The notes under the pieces: model-generated
The model's input: only the letters and a program-made list of their open reading frames with translations
Database searches by the model: none
What the model was told of the DNA's origin: nothing
Part shown: positions 7,247-15,156 of the stretch, in pieces
Layout of the letters: every line of letters starts with the position of its first letter
Numbering within the stretch: position 1 is the first letter of the stretch
Program-made: the position numbers and the translations under genes
Assembly: GCF_016786355.1 (NCBI RefSeq)
Contig: NZ_JADWYX010000019.1
Location: 39,152 to 103,151 of the forward strand
Length of the DNA: 64,000 nucleotides
From: Frankia sp. AgB1.9
GTDB taxonomy: Bacteria; Actinomycetota; Actinomycetes; Frankiales; Frankiaceae
Reading direction: 5' to 3'

Positions 7247-8482
7247 CTAGTCGACGGGTGAGAGCCTCGGGCCCGGGGTGAAGGTGATCGGGACCTCCAG
7301 CGGCGCGCGGTTGTAGGTCGAGTGCCAGTGGATGTCGGCGTCCGGCGCCAGCCTGATGTCGCGCAGGCGGGAGACGATCTCCTCGACGGCGATGCGCAGG
7401 TTCATCCGGGCCAGGTTGGAACCGGCGCAGCGGTGCGGGCCGGCTCCGAACGCGATGTGCCGATTGCGGGCGCGCTCTGGGTCGAACGTCTCCGGGTCCT
7501 CGAACTCGTTCTCGTCATGGTTGGCCGCGGCCCAGTACATGAGAACCTGTTCGCCCGCCTTGATCGGGCAGCCCCCGACCTCGGTGTCCTTCGTGGCGGT
7601 GCGTGCGACGCTGATGAACGAGCTGTCCAGGCGGATCAGCTCCTCGACCGCGTTGGTCAGCAGGTCGGGCCGGTTACGCAGCAACTCCGGGATCTCCGGG
7701 TGCGCGCAGAACCGCAGCATCGCCATGCCGAGCACGCCGGCGGTGGTGTCGAGGCCGCCGAGAATGAGCAGGTGGATGGTGCCGATCGCCTCGATGTCGG
7801 TGATCGGCCGGCCCTCGATCTCGGCGGCCAGCACGGCGTCGACGACATCGCCGCGCGGGCCGGTCCGGCGGCGCTCGGTGATCAGCTCAGAAATCCAGCC
7901 GGCCAGCTTGAACAGGGCGTCGCGCGCCTCGGGCACCGGCTTGGAGGTCAGCATCGCCCATTCGTTGACCTGGGCGAGGTCCTCCTTCGGCGCGTGCAGG
8001 GCGAAGTCGAAGAACGACAGCCCCGGCAACTGGCGGGCGAACGCGTCCATGAACTCGCACTCGCCGCGCTCGATGAAATCGTCGATCAGCCGGTTGACCA
8101 GGTCGCGGGTGACCTTCTCCCATTCCGCGACGACGACCGGCCGGAAGTATGGATTGATGACGCGGCGGAACTCACGCTGCAGCGGCGGGTCGATCGTGAC
8201 CGGAAGAATCGTGTGCTTCTCGGTCTGCGCGATCGTGATGCCCTGCGCGGAGGAGAACGTCTCCCAGTCCTGCGCGACGCCGAGTACCTCTTCGTAGCCG
8301 GTCGCCACCCAGAACCCGCCGTACTGGTCGCTGTGCGTGACAGGACAGCGCGACCGGGTCCGGGCCAGCGTCGGGTGGAAGTCGTTGGCCAGCTCGGTCG
8401 ACTGGTGGTCGAAGTGGTGCTCGACCCAGGCATCGTCGATCGTCGTGCCAACCGGGTCAGCGGACGCTGCCGTCGTGTCCAT
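7247..8482 (-). CDS. Cytochrome P450
   Basis: 411 residues. Heme loop FGAGPHRCAGSNLAR with axial cysteine at about C352, I-helix GGLDTTAG with a normal acid/threonine pair, and ExxR in EELIRL. The start ATG at 8480-8482 has GAGG six bases upstream; longer in-frame starts to 8539 lack a ribosome site and would enter the promoter. It is closely similar in layout to the P450 at 42921 (same AGFGAGPHRC context and same HW/HF-S/N-T-x-x-RAP C-terminal strand), so the two are probably paralogues. It lies at the end of the long minus-strand catabolic run and may use its own promoter, where an AGTGAG dyad is found. Confidence 0.92.
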   Translation of the reverse strand: MDTTAASADPVGTTIDDAWVEHHFDHQSTELANDFHPTLARTRSRCPVTHSDQYGGFWVATGYEEVLGVAQDWETFSSAQGITIAQTEKHTILPVTIDPPLQREFRRVINPYFRPVVVAEWEKVTRDLVNRLIDDFIERGECEFMDAFARQLPGLSFFDFALHAPKEDLAQVNEWAMLTSKPVPEARDALFKLAGWISELITERRRTGPRGDVVDAVLAAEIEGRPITDIEAIGTIHLLILGGLDTTAGVLGMAMLRFCAHPEIPELLRNRPDLLTNAVEELIRLDSSFISVARTATKDTEVGGCPIKAGEQVLMYWAAANHDENEFEDPETFDPERARNRHIAFGAGPHRCAGSNLARMNLRIAVEEIVSRLRDIRLAPDADIHWHSTYNRAPLEVPITFTPGPRLSPVD

Positions 8483-8551
8483 CAGGTACCTCACGCTCAC
8501 GTACGCGGTCATACCGACCGAGGCGGGCCATCTGGGCACAGAATAGCAATA

Positions 8552-8565
8552 AGTGAGCCCTCGTT
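8552..8565. promoter_or_regulatory. Candidate AGTGAG-type operator upstream of the P450
   Basis: AGTGAGCCCTCGTT, related to AGTGAGTCCTCACT at 40903, lies 70 bp upstream of the P450 start in a locally AT-richer stretch (8541-8570) after the NTF2-like gene. The right half-site is degenerate (4 of 7 pairs). Confidence 0.4.
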
Positions 8566-8591
8566 CATTTCTCGTCGTCGGCGGTCTCGGG

Positions 8592-9047
8592 TTACCGTCC
8601 GGGCCCGGAGTTCATAGAGACCTCGACGCCACACTGGTCCAGCGTTTCGAGCAGGGCCTTGGTGTCGTGGATGTAGGCCTCGATCTCGACGATCTGGCCG
8701 CCGCGAATCCGGATCATGTCGATCATGGGCAGGACCACCGAGCGGCCGGTGGCGCGGGCCGTCCACCGGATGACGATCCGCAGGGCGAACAGGTCAGGCG
8801 CGCACCGCCAGTACTCGGTGGCCTCGATGCGCTGGTCCCAGTGGGCCCGCATGCCGGCCTGGACCGCGCGGAACGCGGCGAGGCCCCGATGCACACCACC
8901 ATGCGGCAGCGACTCGGGCTCGACCAGCACGATGTCGTCGGCGAACACCGTCGCCCAACGCTCGGCGGTCGCCGGGTCGCTCATCGCGTCCGGGCGCCAG
9001 GACGCGGCGAGCACCTCCATCACCTCGGCCGGCGTCAGCTCCGTCAC
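8592..9047 (-). CDS. SnoaL/NTF2-like protein
   Basis: 151 residues of the cone-shaped NTF2-like fold. A first helix pair contains ERWATVFADDIVLVEPESLPHGG, followed by a beta-sheet with ALRIVIRWTARATG and a final GQIVEIEAYIHDT strand. The GTG start at 9045-9047 is chosen because GGAGG lies six bases upstream. Members include small isomerases, cyclases, hydrolases and the beta subunits of ring-hydroxylating dioxygenases. It sits in the same run as a Rieske oxygenase (9984), and the ...PHGG... region is shared with the NTF2-like protein that overlaps the other Rieske gene (21062). It may be an oxygenase partner or an isomerase. Confidence 0.75.
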   Translation of the reverse strand: MTELTPAEVMEVLAASWRPDAMSDPATAERWATVFADDIVLVEPESLPHGGVHRGLAAFRAVQAGMRAHWDQRIEATEYWRCAPDLFALRIVIRWTARATGRSVVLPMIDMIRIRGGQIVEIEAYIHDTKALLETLDQCGVEVSMNSGPGR

Positions 9048-9195
9048 GAGACCTCCAGAAACACAGCTCAGCATCTCCGCTTCGCTCCGTCCGCCGCGCG
9101 TTCCGGCTCCGACCTCGCTGCGCTCGCAGACCTCCCAGATCGCCTCCGGCGATCCGGCAGGGACCCCGGAACCCTCCTCGAGCGTCCTCCTGCGC

Positions 9196-9987
9196 TCAGC
9201 CCAGAAAGAACTTGCCGCCGTCGTAGGAGATGGTCTGGCCGGTCATGTAGCGGGAGGCCTCGCTCGCGAGGAAGACCACCGGGCCCGCCACGTCGTCCTC
9301 GGTCGCGACGCGCTGGATGAGCTGGAGGCCGAACTCCGGCGTCCCGGTCATCTGCTCCTCACGTTCCAGCACGCCCAGCGAGATCGCCTCGGCCGCCATC
9401 GAGCCGACGGACAGCGCGTTCACCCGGATGCCCAGCGGGGCGAGCTCCTTGGCCAGCGACTTCGTCATCGCGATGACGGCGCCGCGGGCGGTCCCGTAGT
9501 CCAGCCAGTTGCGCACTCCGTACGCGGCCGACGAGGTGTGGTTGACGATGGCCGGCGCCGGCGACTTCGCGAGCTCGGGGACCGCCGCCTTGCAGAGCAG
9601 GAACGTGCCGCGGACCATCACCGCCATCGTCGTGTCCCAGTGCTCGACGCTCAGCTCCGCGAGCGCCGTGTACTTCGTGTCCCGGTAACGGTTCGGGTTG
9701 TTGACCAGCACGTCGAGACGGCCGAACGTCTCGACGGCGAACGCGACGGCCGCCCGCGCGCTGGCCTCGTCGGTCACGTCGAGGAGAAAGAACCGGGCGA
9801 CGCCGCCGTCCTTCTCGATGAGGCCGACGGTCTCCTGGCCCGCGTCCGGAAACTGGTCGGCGACGACGACGTGCGCGCCCGCGGCGGCCAGTGCGCGGGC
9901 ATAGCCACGACCGGCCGCCTGCGCCGCGCCGGTGACGAGCGCGACCCGCCCGGCGAGCGGGCCGGCCGGCCTGACGCCGTCGGTCAT
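9196..9987 (-). CDS. SDR family protein with YxxxR in place of YxxxK
   Basis: 263 residues, SDR fold with cofactor motif TGAAQAAGRG. Two signature motifs are changed: NNAG is NNPN (residues 96-99) and the catalytic YxxxK is Y164-G-T-A-R168, with the upstream serines S152/S153 intact. Arginine instead of lysine would weaken or alter proton relay and ribose binding, although a few SDRs tolerate changes. Its start overlaps the Rieske oxygenase stop by 4 bases (ATGA), so the two are translationally coupled, and the obvious job would be dehydrogenation of the oxygenase product. The substrate is not known. Confidence 0.82.
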   Translation of the reverse strand: MTDGVRPAGPLAGRVALVTGAAQAAGRGYARALAAAGAHVVVADQFPDAGQETVGLIEKDGGVARFFLLDVTDEASARAAVAFAVETFGRLDVLVNNPNRYRDTKYTALAELSVEHWDTTMAVMVRGTFLLCKAAVPELAKSPAPAIVNHTSSAAYGVRNWLDYGTARGAVIAMTKSLAKELAPLGIRVNALSVGSMAAEAISLGVLEREEQMTGTPEFGLQLIQRVATEDDVAGPVVFLASEASRYMTGQTISYDGGKFFLG

Positions 9988-11150
9988 TCCGGAGCCTCTG
10001 CGAGGACGCGGCGCAGGGTGCGCGCCATGTGCTGCATCACCGGCTCGTTGCGGCCGAACACCAGGGTCTTCGGGACGAACGGCGAGCGCAGCCCGAGGCC
10101 CGCGCGGGTGGCCATCTCGTAGTCCTCCTTGTCGACGACGGTCTGGCAGGCCCAGCGGACCGCCTCCTCCAGCTCCTTCGCCTCCTGGTCGGACGCGGGC
10201 AGCTCGCGGCGGTAGGCGTAGTGCAGCGCGACCGTCTCGTGCAGGCTCTCCCCCGGATAGATCGTGAAGATCTCCAGCCGGTCACCGACCACCGAGAAGC
10301 TCAGGTTCGGGAAAAGCCGGTAGTTGAGGTTGATCTGACCGTCGTCGACCGGGCGCCAGTCCTCTTCCGGGGTCTCCCGCAGCTTGTCGACGGTGCGCAT
10401 CGTCGACGTCATCAGCGCGTGGTCGCCGTAGAAGTCCGCGACCGAGGTGTTGCTGTAGACCAGCGGGCCGGCGGTCGCGCGGTGCAATTGGGCGAAGTGG
10501 TAAGTCTCGCAGTGGGTGCCCCAGACGACCTTCCAGTTCGTCGCCACGGGGTGCCGGTGGGTCGCGGCGATCGAGTGCCAGCTCTCGAAGCCGAAGGACG
10601 CGAAATGCTCGTCGAGACCGCCGAAGTACTCCTCCAGCGAGAACCGCGCGTCCGGATGCGCCGCCGCGAAGATCAGGCCGTGGCGTTCCTGTACCGGCAG
10701 CTCGATCAGCCCACGGTCCTCCCGGCGCAGGTCGTTGAAGCCCTCGGACCCGGGCAGGCCGACGAGCTTTCCCTCCAGGCTGTACGACCAGGCGTGGAAC
10801 GGGCAGGTGAACCGGCGGGCGGTGCCGCGCCCCGGTTCGACGACCCGGACACCGCGGTGCTGGCACATGTTCAGGAAGGCGCGAACCCGGCCGTCGTCGT
10901 CCCGCGTCAGGAGCATCGGCGTGCCGGTCGCGTCGAACGTCAGCCACGACTCCGGTTCGGGCAGGTCGCCGCTGAGGCCGACGAACATCGGGTACCGGCT
11001 GAACACCAGGCGTCGTTCCCGCTCGAACTGCTCCGGCGAGCGGTATCCGTCGAGCGGTTCCTCCATAGTGTGTTCGGCCAGGTCGGTGGTCCGCCGGTCG
11101 ATCAGGTCCAGCGTGCGCCGGCCTAACTCCCGCTGCATCTCCACGTTCAT
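9984..11150 (-). CDS. Rieske non-heme iron oxygenase, alpha subunit-like
   Basis: 388 residues. The Rieske [2Fe-2S] motif is C96-x-H98 (CQHRG) and C116-x2-H119 (CPFHAW). The mononuclear iron is bound by H218 and H223 (ETYHFAQLH) with an aspartate in the later VVDKEDYE segment. This is the aromatic-ring-hydroxylating/choline-monooxygenase-like architecture. ATG at 11148-11150 has GGAG upstream; a longer in-frame start adds only MSRRHDGAPD. It is followed by an overlapping SDR. It needs an electron-transfer partner not seen here. It resembles the Rieske protein at 21493 in the spacing of all ligands and in the C-terminal FGRNEP motif. The substrate is unknown. Confidence 0.92.
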   Translation of the reverse strand: MNVEMQRELGRRTLDLIDRRTTDLAEHTMEEPLDGYRSPEQFERERRLVFSRYPMFVGLSGDLPEPESWLTFDATGTPMLLTRDDDGRVRAFLNMCQHRGVRVVEPGRGTARRFTCPFHAWSYSLEGKLVGLPGSEGFNDLRREDRGLIELPVQERHGLIFAAAHPDARFSLEEYFGGLDEHFASFGFESWHSIAATHRHPVATNWKVVWGTHCETYHFAQLHRATAGPLVYSNTSVADFYGDHALMTSTMRTVDKLRETPEEDWRPVDDGQINLNYRLFPNLSFSVVGDRLEIFTIYPGESLHETVALHYAYRRELPASDQEAKELEEAVRWACQTVVDKEDYEMATRAGLGLRSPFVPKTLVFGRNEPVMQHMARTLRRVLAEAPE

Positions 11151-11156
11151 GTCAGG

Positions 11157-11221
11157 TGCTCCGTCATGCCGTCTGCTCACATGCCGTCTGCTCAGTCATG
11201 CCGTGTGCTCCGTTCAGGCCG
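11157..11221. repeat. 15-17-bp tandem repeats spanning the amidohydrolase stop codon
   Basis: Four units of about 16 bases, TGCTCcgTCATGCCGTc-like, start at 11157, 11174, 11189 and 11206. CATGCCGTCTGCTCA is exactly duplicated at 11165-11179 and 11180-11194. The last unit contains the stop codon (11214-11216) of the amidohydrolase, and the others lie downstream of it. Confidence 0.75.
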
Positions 11222-12674
11222 ACGCCAGTTGTGATGCGGCGACACGGTCGGCCGCCTGGATGCGTTCCGCGTCCGCCGCGACGGCCGTTCCAGCGAAGAA
11301 CGCGGTCGACGCGCCGCCGTAGAACCGCACCGCGTTCACACCCGCGAACTCCTCGAACTGGGCCGGCGTGAGAATGCCGTCCTCGACGAGCTCGTAGGCC
11401 TCCAGCAGCGGGTGGGTGAACGACGGGACGTCCCAGTGGCCGAGGTCGGAGCCCATCATCGGGCGCAGCTGGGCGCCGAGCGGGTTCACCCGCCGGTCGT
11501 AGGCGAGGCCGACGAGCGGGTCGTCGCCCTCGCAGCCCCAGTAGAAGCCGCGGCAGAACTGGTCCCGGATCTCCTCGACGCTGCTGACCCCGCTGGCCGC
11601 GAAGTCGTCCACCTGGCCGTCTGGGGCGTTGACGCCGGGAATCAGCTGCTCCGGGGCGAACCGGGTGAGCGCGGGCGCGTGCTGCTTTGCCAGCCGGGCG
11701 AGCTGGGCGGCGTCGAACCTGGCCGGGTCGAGCCGGCCGAGGCCGTTCTTCCCGCGTTTCTCGAACCGGGAGACGAGGTCACCGAAGACCCGGACCCCGC
11801 CGGCGACGCCGCCCTCCAGCAGGGCGATCCGCAGGTCGGGAAAGCGACTGGTGACCCCGCCGAGGAACAGCGACTTCGCCGTGCCCTCGCCGACCGCGCC
11901 GAAATGCCCGGCCGCGTAGGAGTAGTTCGACGGCGAGAAATGACCGGTGAACCGGAAACCCGACGAGTGGCAGGACAGCGGTATGTCGAGCTCGACGGCC
12001 TTCGCCCAGAACGGGTCGTAGTCGTAGTCGCTGTCCAGACCGAAGTTGTCGATCCGCTGCAGCCGGGACCGGTACTCGGCCGGCGCGTCGGCGAAGGCCG
12101 GGATCGGGCGCCACACGAACGACGGCATCAACGCGGCCCGCAGGCCGAGCGAGACGGCATGCTCCAGCGCCGCGATCCCCTCGTCCGGGGTGTGCGCGGG
12201 AATGAGCGCGACCGGGGCCAGCCTGTCCCGGTAGGCGGCATAGGCCTGCGCGACGTACTCGTTGTAGAGCCTGGCCAGGCCGACCCGGGTCTCCTCGCGT
12301 TCCATTCCCAGCAGCACCATGCCGCGGGACGGATAGACCACCGCGAAGTCGATCCCGGCCTCGCCGAGCCGCTCGTGGTACAGCGACGGCATGGCGACGG
12401 TCGCGTAGTCGAGGGTGTCGCTCGGCGTCCACCAGACCGGCCGCGCCGAGAGATGCAGCCGCCGGCGCTCGGCGAGCGCTGGAACGTGCTCGCCCGCGCC
12501 GTCCGCAAGGCCGACGGCCCGCACGGCCGGGTCGTCCAGCAGGTGCCCGCCGCCGTTGTCCCGGACGAACTCGGCGAACGCGACGCTGATCTCGACGTGG
12601 TGGGCGTCGGCGTCGATGACGACGTGGCCGAGCGACTCCCGCACCTTCCGGGCGCTGCCCTCGTGGCCGGTCAC
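11214..12674 (-). CDS. Amidohydrolase family protein (ACMSD-like, amidohydrolase_2)
   Basis: 486 residues, TIM-barrel metal-dependent hydrolase or decarboxylase. The N terminus has VIDADAHH, the D-x-D-x-H form of the metal motif (D23, H25/H26). SCHSSGFRF gives a mid-barrel histidine and GSDLGHWD the late aspartate. Families of this kind decarboxylate or hydrolyse products of aromatic ring cleavage, but the reaction here is open. The GTG start (12672-12674) overlaps the stop of the preceding NTF2-like gene by 4 bases. The codons upstream of it belong to that gene in another frame. It is longer than usual (about 330-400), mainly from the insert at residues 30-80 and the extended C terminus. Confidence 0.83.
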   Translation of the reverse strand: MTGHEGSARKVRESLGHVVIDADAHHVEISVAFAEFVRDNGGGHLLDDPAVRAVGLADGAGEHVPALAERRRLHLSARPVWWTPSDTLDYATVAMPSLYHERLGEAGIDFAVVYPSRGMVLLGMEREETRVGLARLYNEYVAQAYAAYRDRLAPVALIPAHTPDEGIAALEHAVSLGLRAALMPSFVWRPIPAFADAPAEYRSRLQRIDNFGLDSDYDYDPFWAKAVELDIPLSCHSSGFRFTGHFSPSNYSYAAGHFGAVGEGTAKSLFLGGVTSRFPDLRIALLEGGVAGGVRVFGDLVSRFEKRGKNGLGRLDPARFDAAQLARLAKQHAPALTRFAPEQLIPGVNAPDGQVDDFAASGVSSVEEIRDQFCRGFYWGCEGDDPLVGLAYDRRVNPLGAQLRPMMGSDLGHWDVPSFTHPLLEAYELVEDGILTPAQFEEFAGVNAVRFYGGASTAFFAGTAVAADAERIQAADRVAASQLASA

Positions 12675-13039
12675 TGCTCGGGGCTTTCGATGAACACGAG
12701 CATCGTGGCGATCTTCCCGTTCTCGATCCGGATGAGGTCGCAGCCGATCGCGGTGGTGGTCGGGAACGTCCAGCGGACGAATCCCCGGCTCCAGCCGTGG
12801 TGCGTCTCGGGCGGGCGGGCAAGCGTGACGGTGACCCCGGCGGGCCAGTCGGCGGTGTACGCGGTGACGTGCTCGGCGAGGGCCTGGCGGCCGCGGACCA
12901 CCGGCCGCTCGTCCGGCGGGATGAACTCGACGTCGGCGGTACAGCAGGCGGTGAACCGACGCAGCCGCTCGGCCGGGTCCTTGGTCACCCAGGCGGCGCC
13001 CCACTCGGCGAACAGCTCCTGCGCGGTCAGGCCGGCCAC
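12671..13039 (-). CDS. SnoaL/NTF2-like protein
   Basis: 122 residues with an N-terminal helix containing ELFAEWGAAWVTKDPAERLRRF, central strands with VEFIPPDERPVVRGRQALAEHV, and a C-terminal strand IENGKIATMLVFIE, typical of the NTF2-like fold. The start is GTG (13037-13039), 4 bp after the upstream SDR stop, and its stop overlaps the amidohydrolase start, so it is in the middle of the operon. Likely a small isomerase, hydrolase or accessory subunit. Its role cannot be defined further. Confidence 0.7.
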   Translation of the reverse strand: MAGLTAQELFAEWGAAWVTKDPAERLRRFTACCTADVEFIPPDERPVVRGRQALAEHVTAYTADWPAGVTVTLARPPETHHGWSRGFVRWTFPTTTAIGCDLIRIENGKIATMLVFIESPEQ

Positions 13040-13043
13040 GCCG

Positions 13044-13910
13044 TCAGCCCGCCTGGCGCTGACGCAGGGACGCCATCGCGACCGCCGGCAGCGTCACGCT
13101 GGCGCCGCCGTCCGCGGCGAGCACCTGGCCGGAGATCCAGCTCGACTCGTCGCTGGCGAAGAACAGCGCGGCGTAGGCGATGTCCCAGCCGGTGCCGTGA
13201 GTGACGGTACCGAGCGGCAGGACGGCGGCCGCGGTCTTCTGGATCTCGCCGAGGTCCTGCCCGAGCTTCTCGGCGGCGCCCTGGGTACGCGGCGTCTGCA
13301 CGGAGCCGGGGACGACGACGTTGACCCGGATGCCCTGCGGCCCGTGCGCGGCGGCCATCTCCTGGGACAGCGAGATCATGCCGCCCTTGGCCGCCGAGTA
13401 GGCGGCGAAGCCGATCGCCCGCAGCGCGCCGATCGAGGAGATGTTGACGATCGACCCGCCGCCCGTCGCGGCCATCGCCGGGATGGCGAACCGGGAGACC
13501 TGGTAGACCGACTTGAGGTTGATCCGCAGCAGGTCGTCCCAGGTGTCTTCGGCCGTGTCGAGGATGCTGCCGGGTCGGGAGACGCCGACGTTGTTGACCA
13601 GCACGTCGAGCCGGCCGAACGTGTCGAGCGCCGCCTGGGTGAACCGCTCGGCGTCGGCCGCGACCGTGACGTCGCCGGCGACGACGACCCCCGCCCCACC
13701 AAGTTGCTCGATCTCCTTGCGGGTGACCTCGGCGCGGTCGGGCTCGTTGTCGACGAGCACGACCGAGGCGCCGTGGCGGGCCAGCAGCAGGGCGGTCGCC
13801 TTGCCGGTGCCGACGCCCGGCCCCGGCACCTGGCCGCCGCCGGTCACGATCGCCACCTTGCCGGCGACCCGGCCCTCGCCGCCGGTCGACCGTCCCTCGG
13901 GAGCCGCCAT
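13044..13910 (-). CDS. SDR family oxidoreductase
   Basis: 288 residues. The cofactor motif is expanded to TGGGQVPGPGVGTGKA, with extra residues between the glycines compared with TGxxxGIG. NNVG, NISS and YSAAK complete the classical set, and the second-residue aspartate in LVDNEPD favours NAD. The ATG at 13908-13910 lies 2 bp after the lipoyl-protein stop, so it is co-transcribed with the E1 genes. It likely makes or consumes the keto substrate of the E1 complex; this is inference from position only. Confidence 0.86.
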   Translation of the reverse strand: MAAPEGRSTGGEGRVAGKVAIVTGGGQVPGPGVGTGKATALLLARHGASVVLVDNEPDRAEVTRKEIEQLGGAGVVVAGDVTVAADAERFTQAALDTFGRLDVLVNNVGVSRPGSILDTAEDTWDDLLRINLKSVYQVSRFAIPAMAATGGGSIVNISSIGALRAIGFAAYSAAKGGMISLSQEMAAAHGPQGIRVNVVVPGSVQTPRTQGAAEKLGQDLGEIQKTAAAVLPLGTVTHGTGWDIAYAALFFASDESSWISGQVLAADGGASVTLPAVAMASLRQRQAG

Positions 13911-13912
13911 CG

Positions 13913-14152
13913 TCAGTCTCCTTCGATGAGCGCGAGCGCCGTGAAGACCGGCACGGTCTCCTCCGGCTGGACCAGGATCTTCGACAGCACGCCGGTCGCC
14001 GGGGCGACGACGACGACGGTGGTCTTCTCCGCCTCGACCTCGGCTATCTCCTCGTCCTCGGTGACCGCGTCGCCCTCGTTCTTGAACCAGGCCAGCACGG
14101 TGCCCTCGGTCATCCCCATGCCGAACTGGGGCAGGTTCACCTCGGTGGTCAT
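13913..14152 (-). CDS. Stand-alone lipoyl (biotinyl/lipoyl attachment) domain protein
   Basis: 79 residues, a single lipoyl domain. It opens EVNLPQFGMGMTEGTVLAWFKNEGD, here split by me as EVNLPQFGMG and MTEGTVLAWF, and has the hairpin EAEKTTVV with K43 as the likely lipoylated lysine, then PATGVLSKILV. It resembles the N-terminal lipoyl domain of acetoin or branched-chain dehydrogenase E2, but the E1-binding linker and the acyltransferase domain are absent. Its start overlaps the E1 beta stop (ATGA). It should be the swinging arm that receives the acyl group from the E1 proteins. No E2 catalytic domain or E3 is in the window, so they are supplied elsewhere or not used. Confidence 0.88.
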   Translation of the reverse strand: MTTEVNLPQFGMGMTEGTVLAWFKNEGDAVTEDEEIAEVEAEKTTVVVVAPATGVLSKILVQPEETVPVFTALALIEGD

Positions 14153-15156
14153 CGGGTCGCGAGCTCCTTCGGCTGCGAGGCCGGCGCCGGGCCGGCGAGA
14201 AGAGCCCGGGCCGCGGCTGCGATCTTTTCCGGCGTCGGATACATGAGCCGCTCCAGCGCGGGGCTGAAGGGCGGGTGCACGTCCGGCGCGACGACCCGGG
14301 CGATCGGCGCGCGCAGCGAGGAGAACCCCTCCTCCGCGACGATCGCGGCGATCTCGGCCGCGGCCCCGCAGGTCTTGTGCGCGGGGTCGGCGATGACGAG
14401 ACGGCCCGTCTTCTCGACGGACGCGAGAATCGCGTCCTTGTCGAGCGGGACCAGGGTGCGTGGGTCGATGACCTCCAGCTCCGAACCCTCTTTGGCGAGC
14501 TCGTCCGCCGCCTTGAGCGCGGCGGGCACCGCGTCGCCGATCGCGACGACCGTCAGGTCCCGGCCCTCCCGCCTGACGGCCGCCTTGCCGAGCGGGACCA
14601 GGTGGTCCCCGTCCGGCACCTCGCCCTTGGCGCCCCACAGCCGCAGCGGCTCGAAGAAGACCACCGGGTCGTCATCCCGGATCGCGGACTTCAGCAGCCC
14701 GAGGGCGTCCGCCGGCGTCGTCGGGACGACGATCTTCAGCCCGGGAACGTTCATCAGCTGCGGGTACGGCCGGTCGGAATGCTGGGCCGCGGTCGCGTTG
14801 GCGTACTTCATCGCGGCGCGGAAGACGATCGGGACGCTCGCCTGGCCGCCGAACAGGTAACGGTTCTTCGCCGCGTGGTTCACGATCTGGTCCCACGCGA
14901 CGTACATGAGGTTCGCGATCGTGTAGTCGACGATCGGGCGCAGGCCGGTCATCGCCGCGCCGATCGCGGCGCCTGTGAAGCCCTCCTCCGAGATCGGCAT
15001 GACGGGCACCCGGTCCGGGCCGAACTCGTCGACGAAGCCGTTGGTCGGCATCGTCCAGAACCGGCCGTCCTCGCAGAAGACGACGACCGTCGGGTCGCGC
15101 CGCATCTCCTCCTGCATCGCCAGCCGCAGCGCCTCGCGGTAGCTCATCGTCCTCAT
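14149..15156 (-). CDS. 2-oxo acid/acetoin dehydrogenase E1 component, beta subunit
   Basis: 335 residues, the length of E1 beta of pyruvate, branched-chain or acetoin dehydrogenases. Seen: N-terminal YREALRLAMQEEMRRDPTVVVFCED, the cofactor-domain segment PISEEGFTGAAIGAAMTGLRPIVD and a C-terminal transketolase-type domain with EVIDPRTLVPLD. With E1 alpha it forms the alpha2beta2 thiamine-diphosphate decarboxylase. The ATG at 15154-15156 overlaps the E1 alpha stop by four bases. The best assignment is within the acetoin/2-oxo acid group; the actual substrate may be a diketone or 2-oxo acid formed in this pathway. Confidence 0.9.
   Translation of the reverse strand: MRTMSYREALRLAMQEEMRRDPTVVVFCEDGRFWTMPTNGFVDEFGPDRVPVMPISEEGFTGAAIGAAMTGLRPIVDYTIANLMYVAWDQIVNHAAKNRYLFGGQASVPIVFRAAMKYANATAAQHSDRPYPQLMNVPGLKIVVPTTPADALGLLKSAIRDDDPVVFFEPLRLWGAKGEVPDGDHLVPLGKAAVRREGRDLTVVAIGDAVPAALKAADELAKEGSELEVIDPRTLVPLDKDAILASVEKTGRLVIADPAHKTCGAAAEIAAIVAEEGFSSLRAPIARVVAPDVHPPFSPALERLMYPTPEKIAAAARALLAGPAPASQPKELATR

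Noticed and set aside
12675..13004. N-terminal extension fusing the amidohydrolase frame across the NTF2-like gene
   Set aside because: The extension is the wrong frame of a real gene; the GTGA overlap at 12671-12674 gives a normal coupled start.
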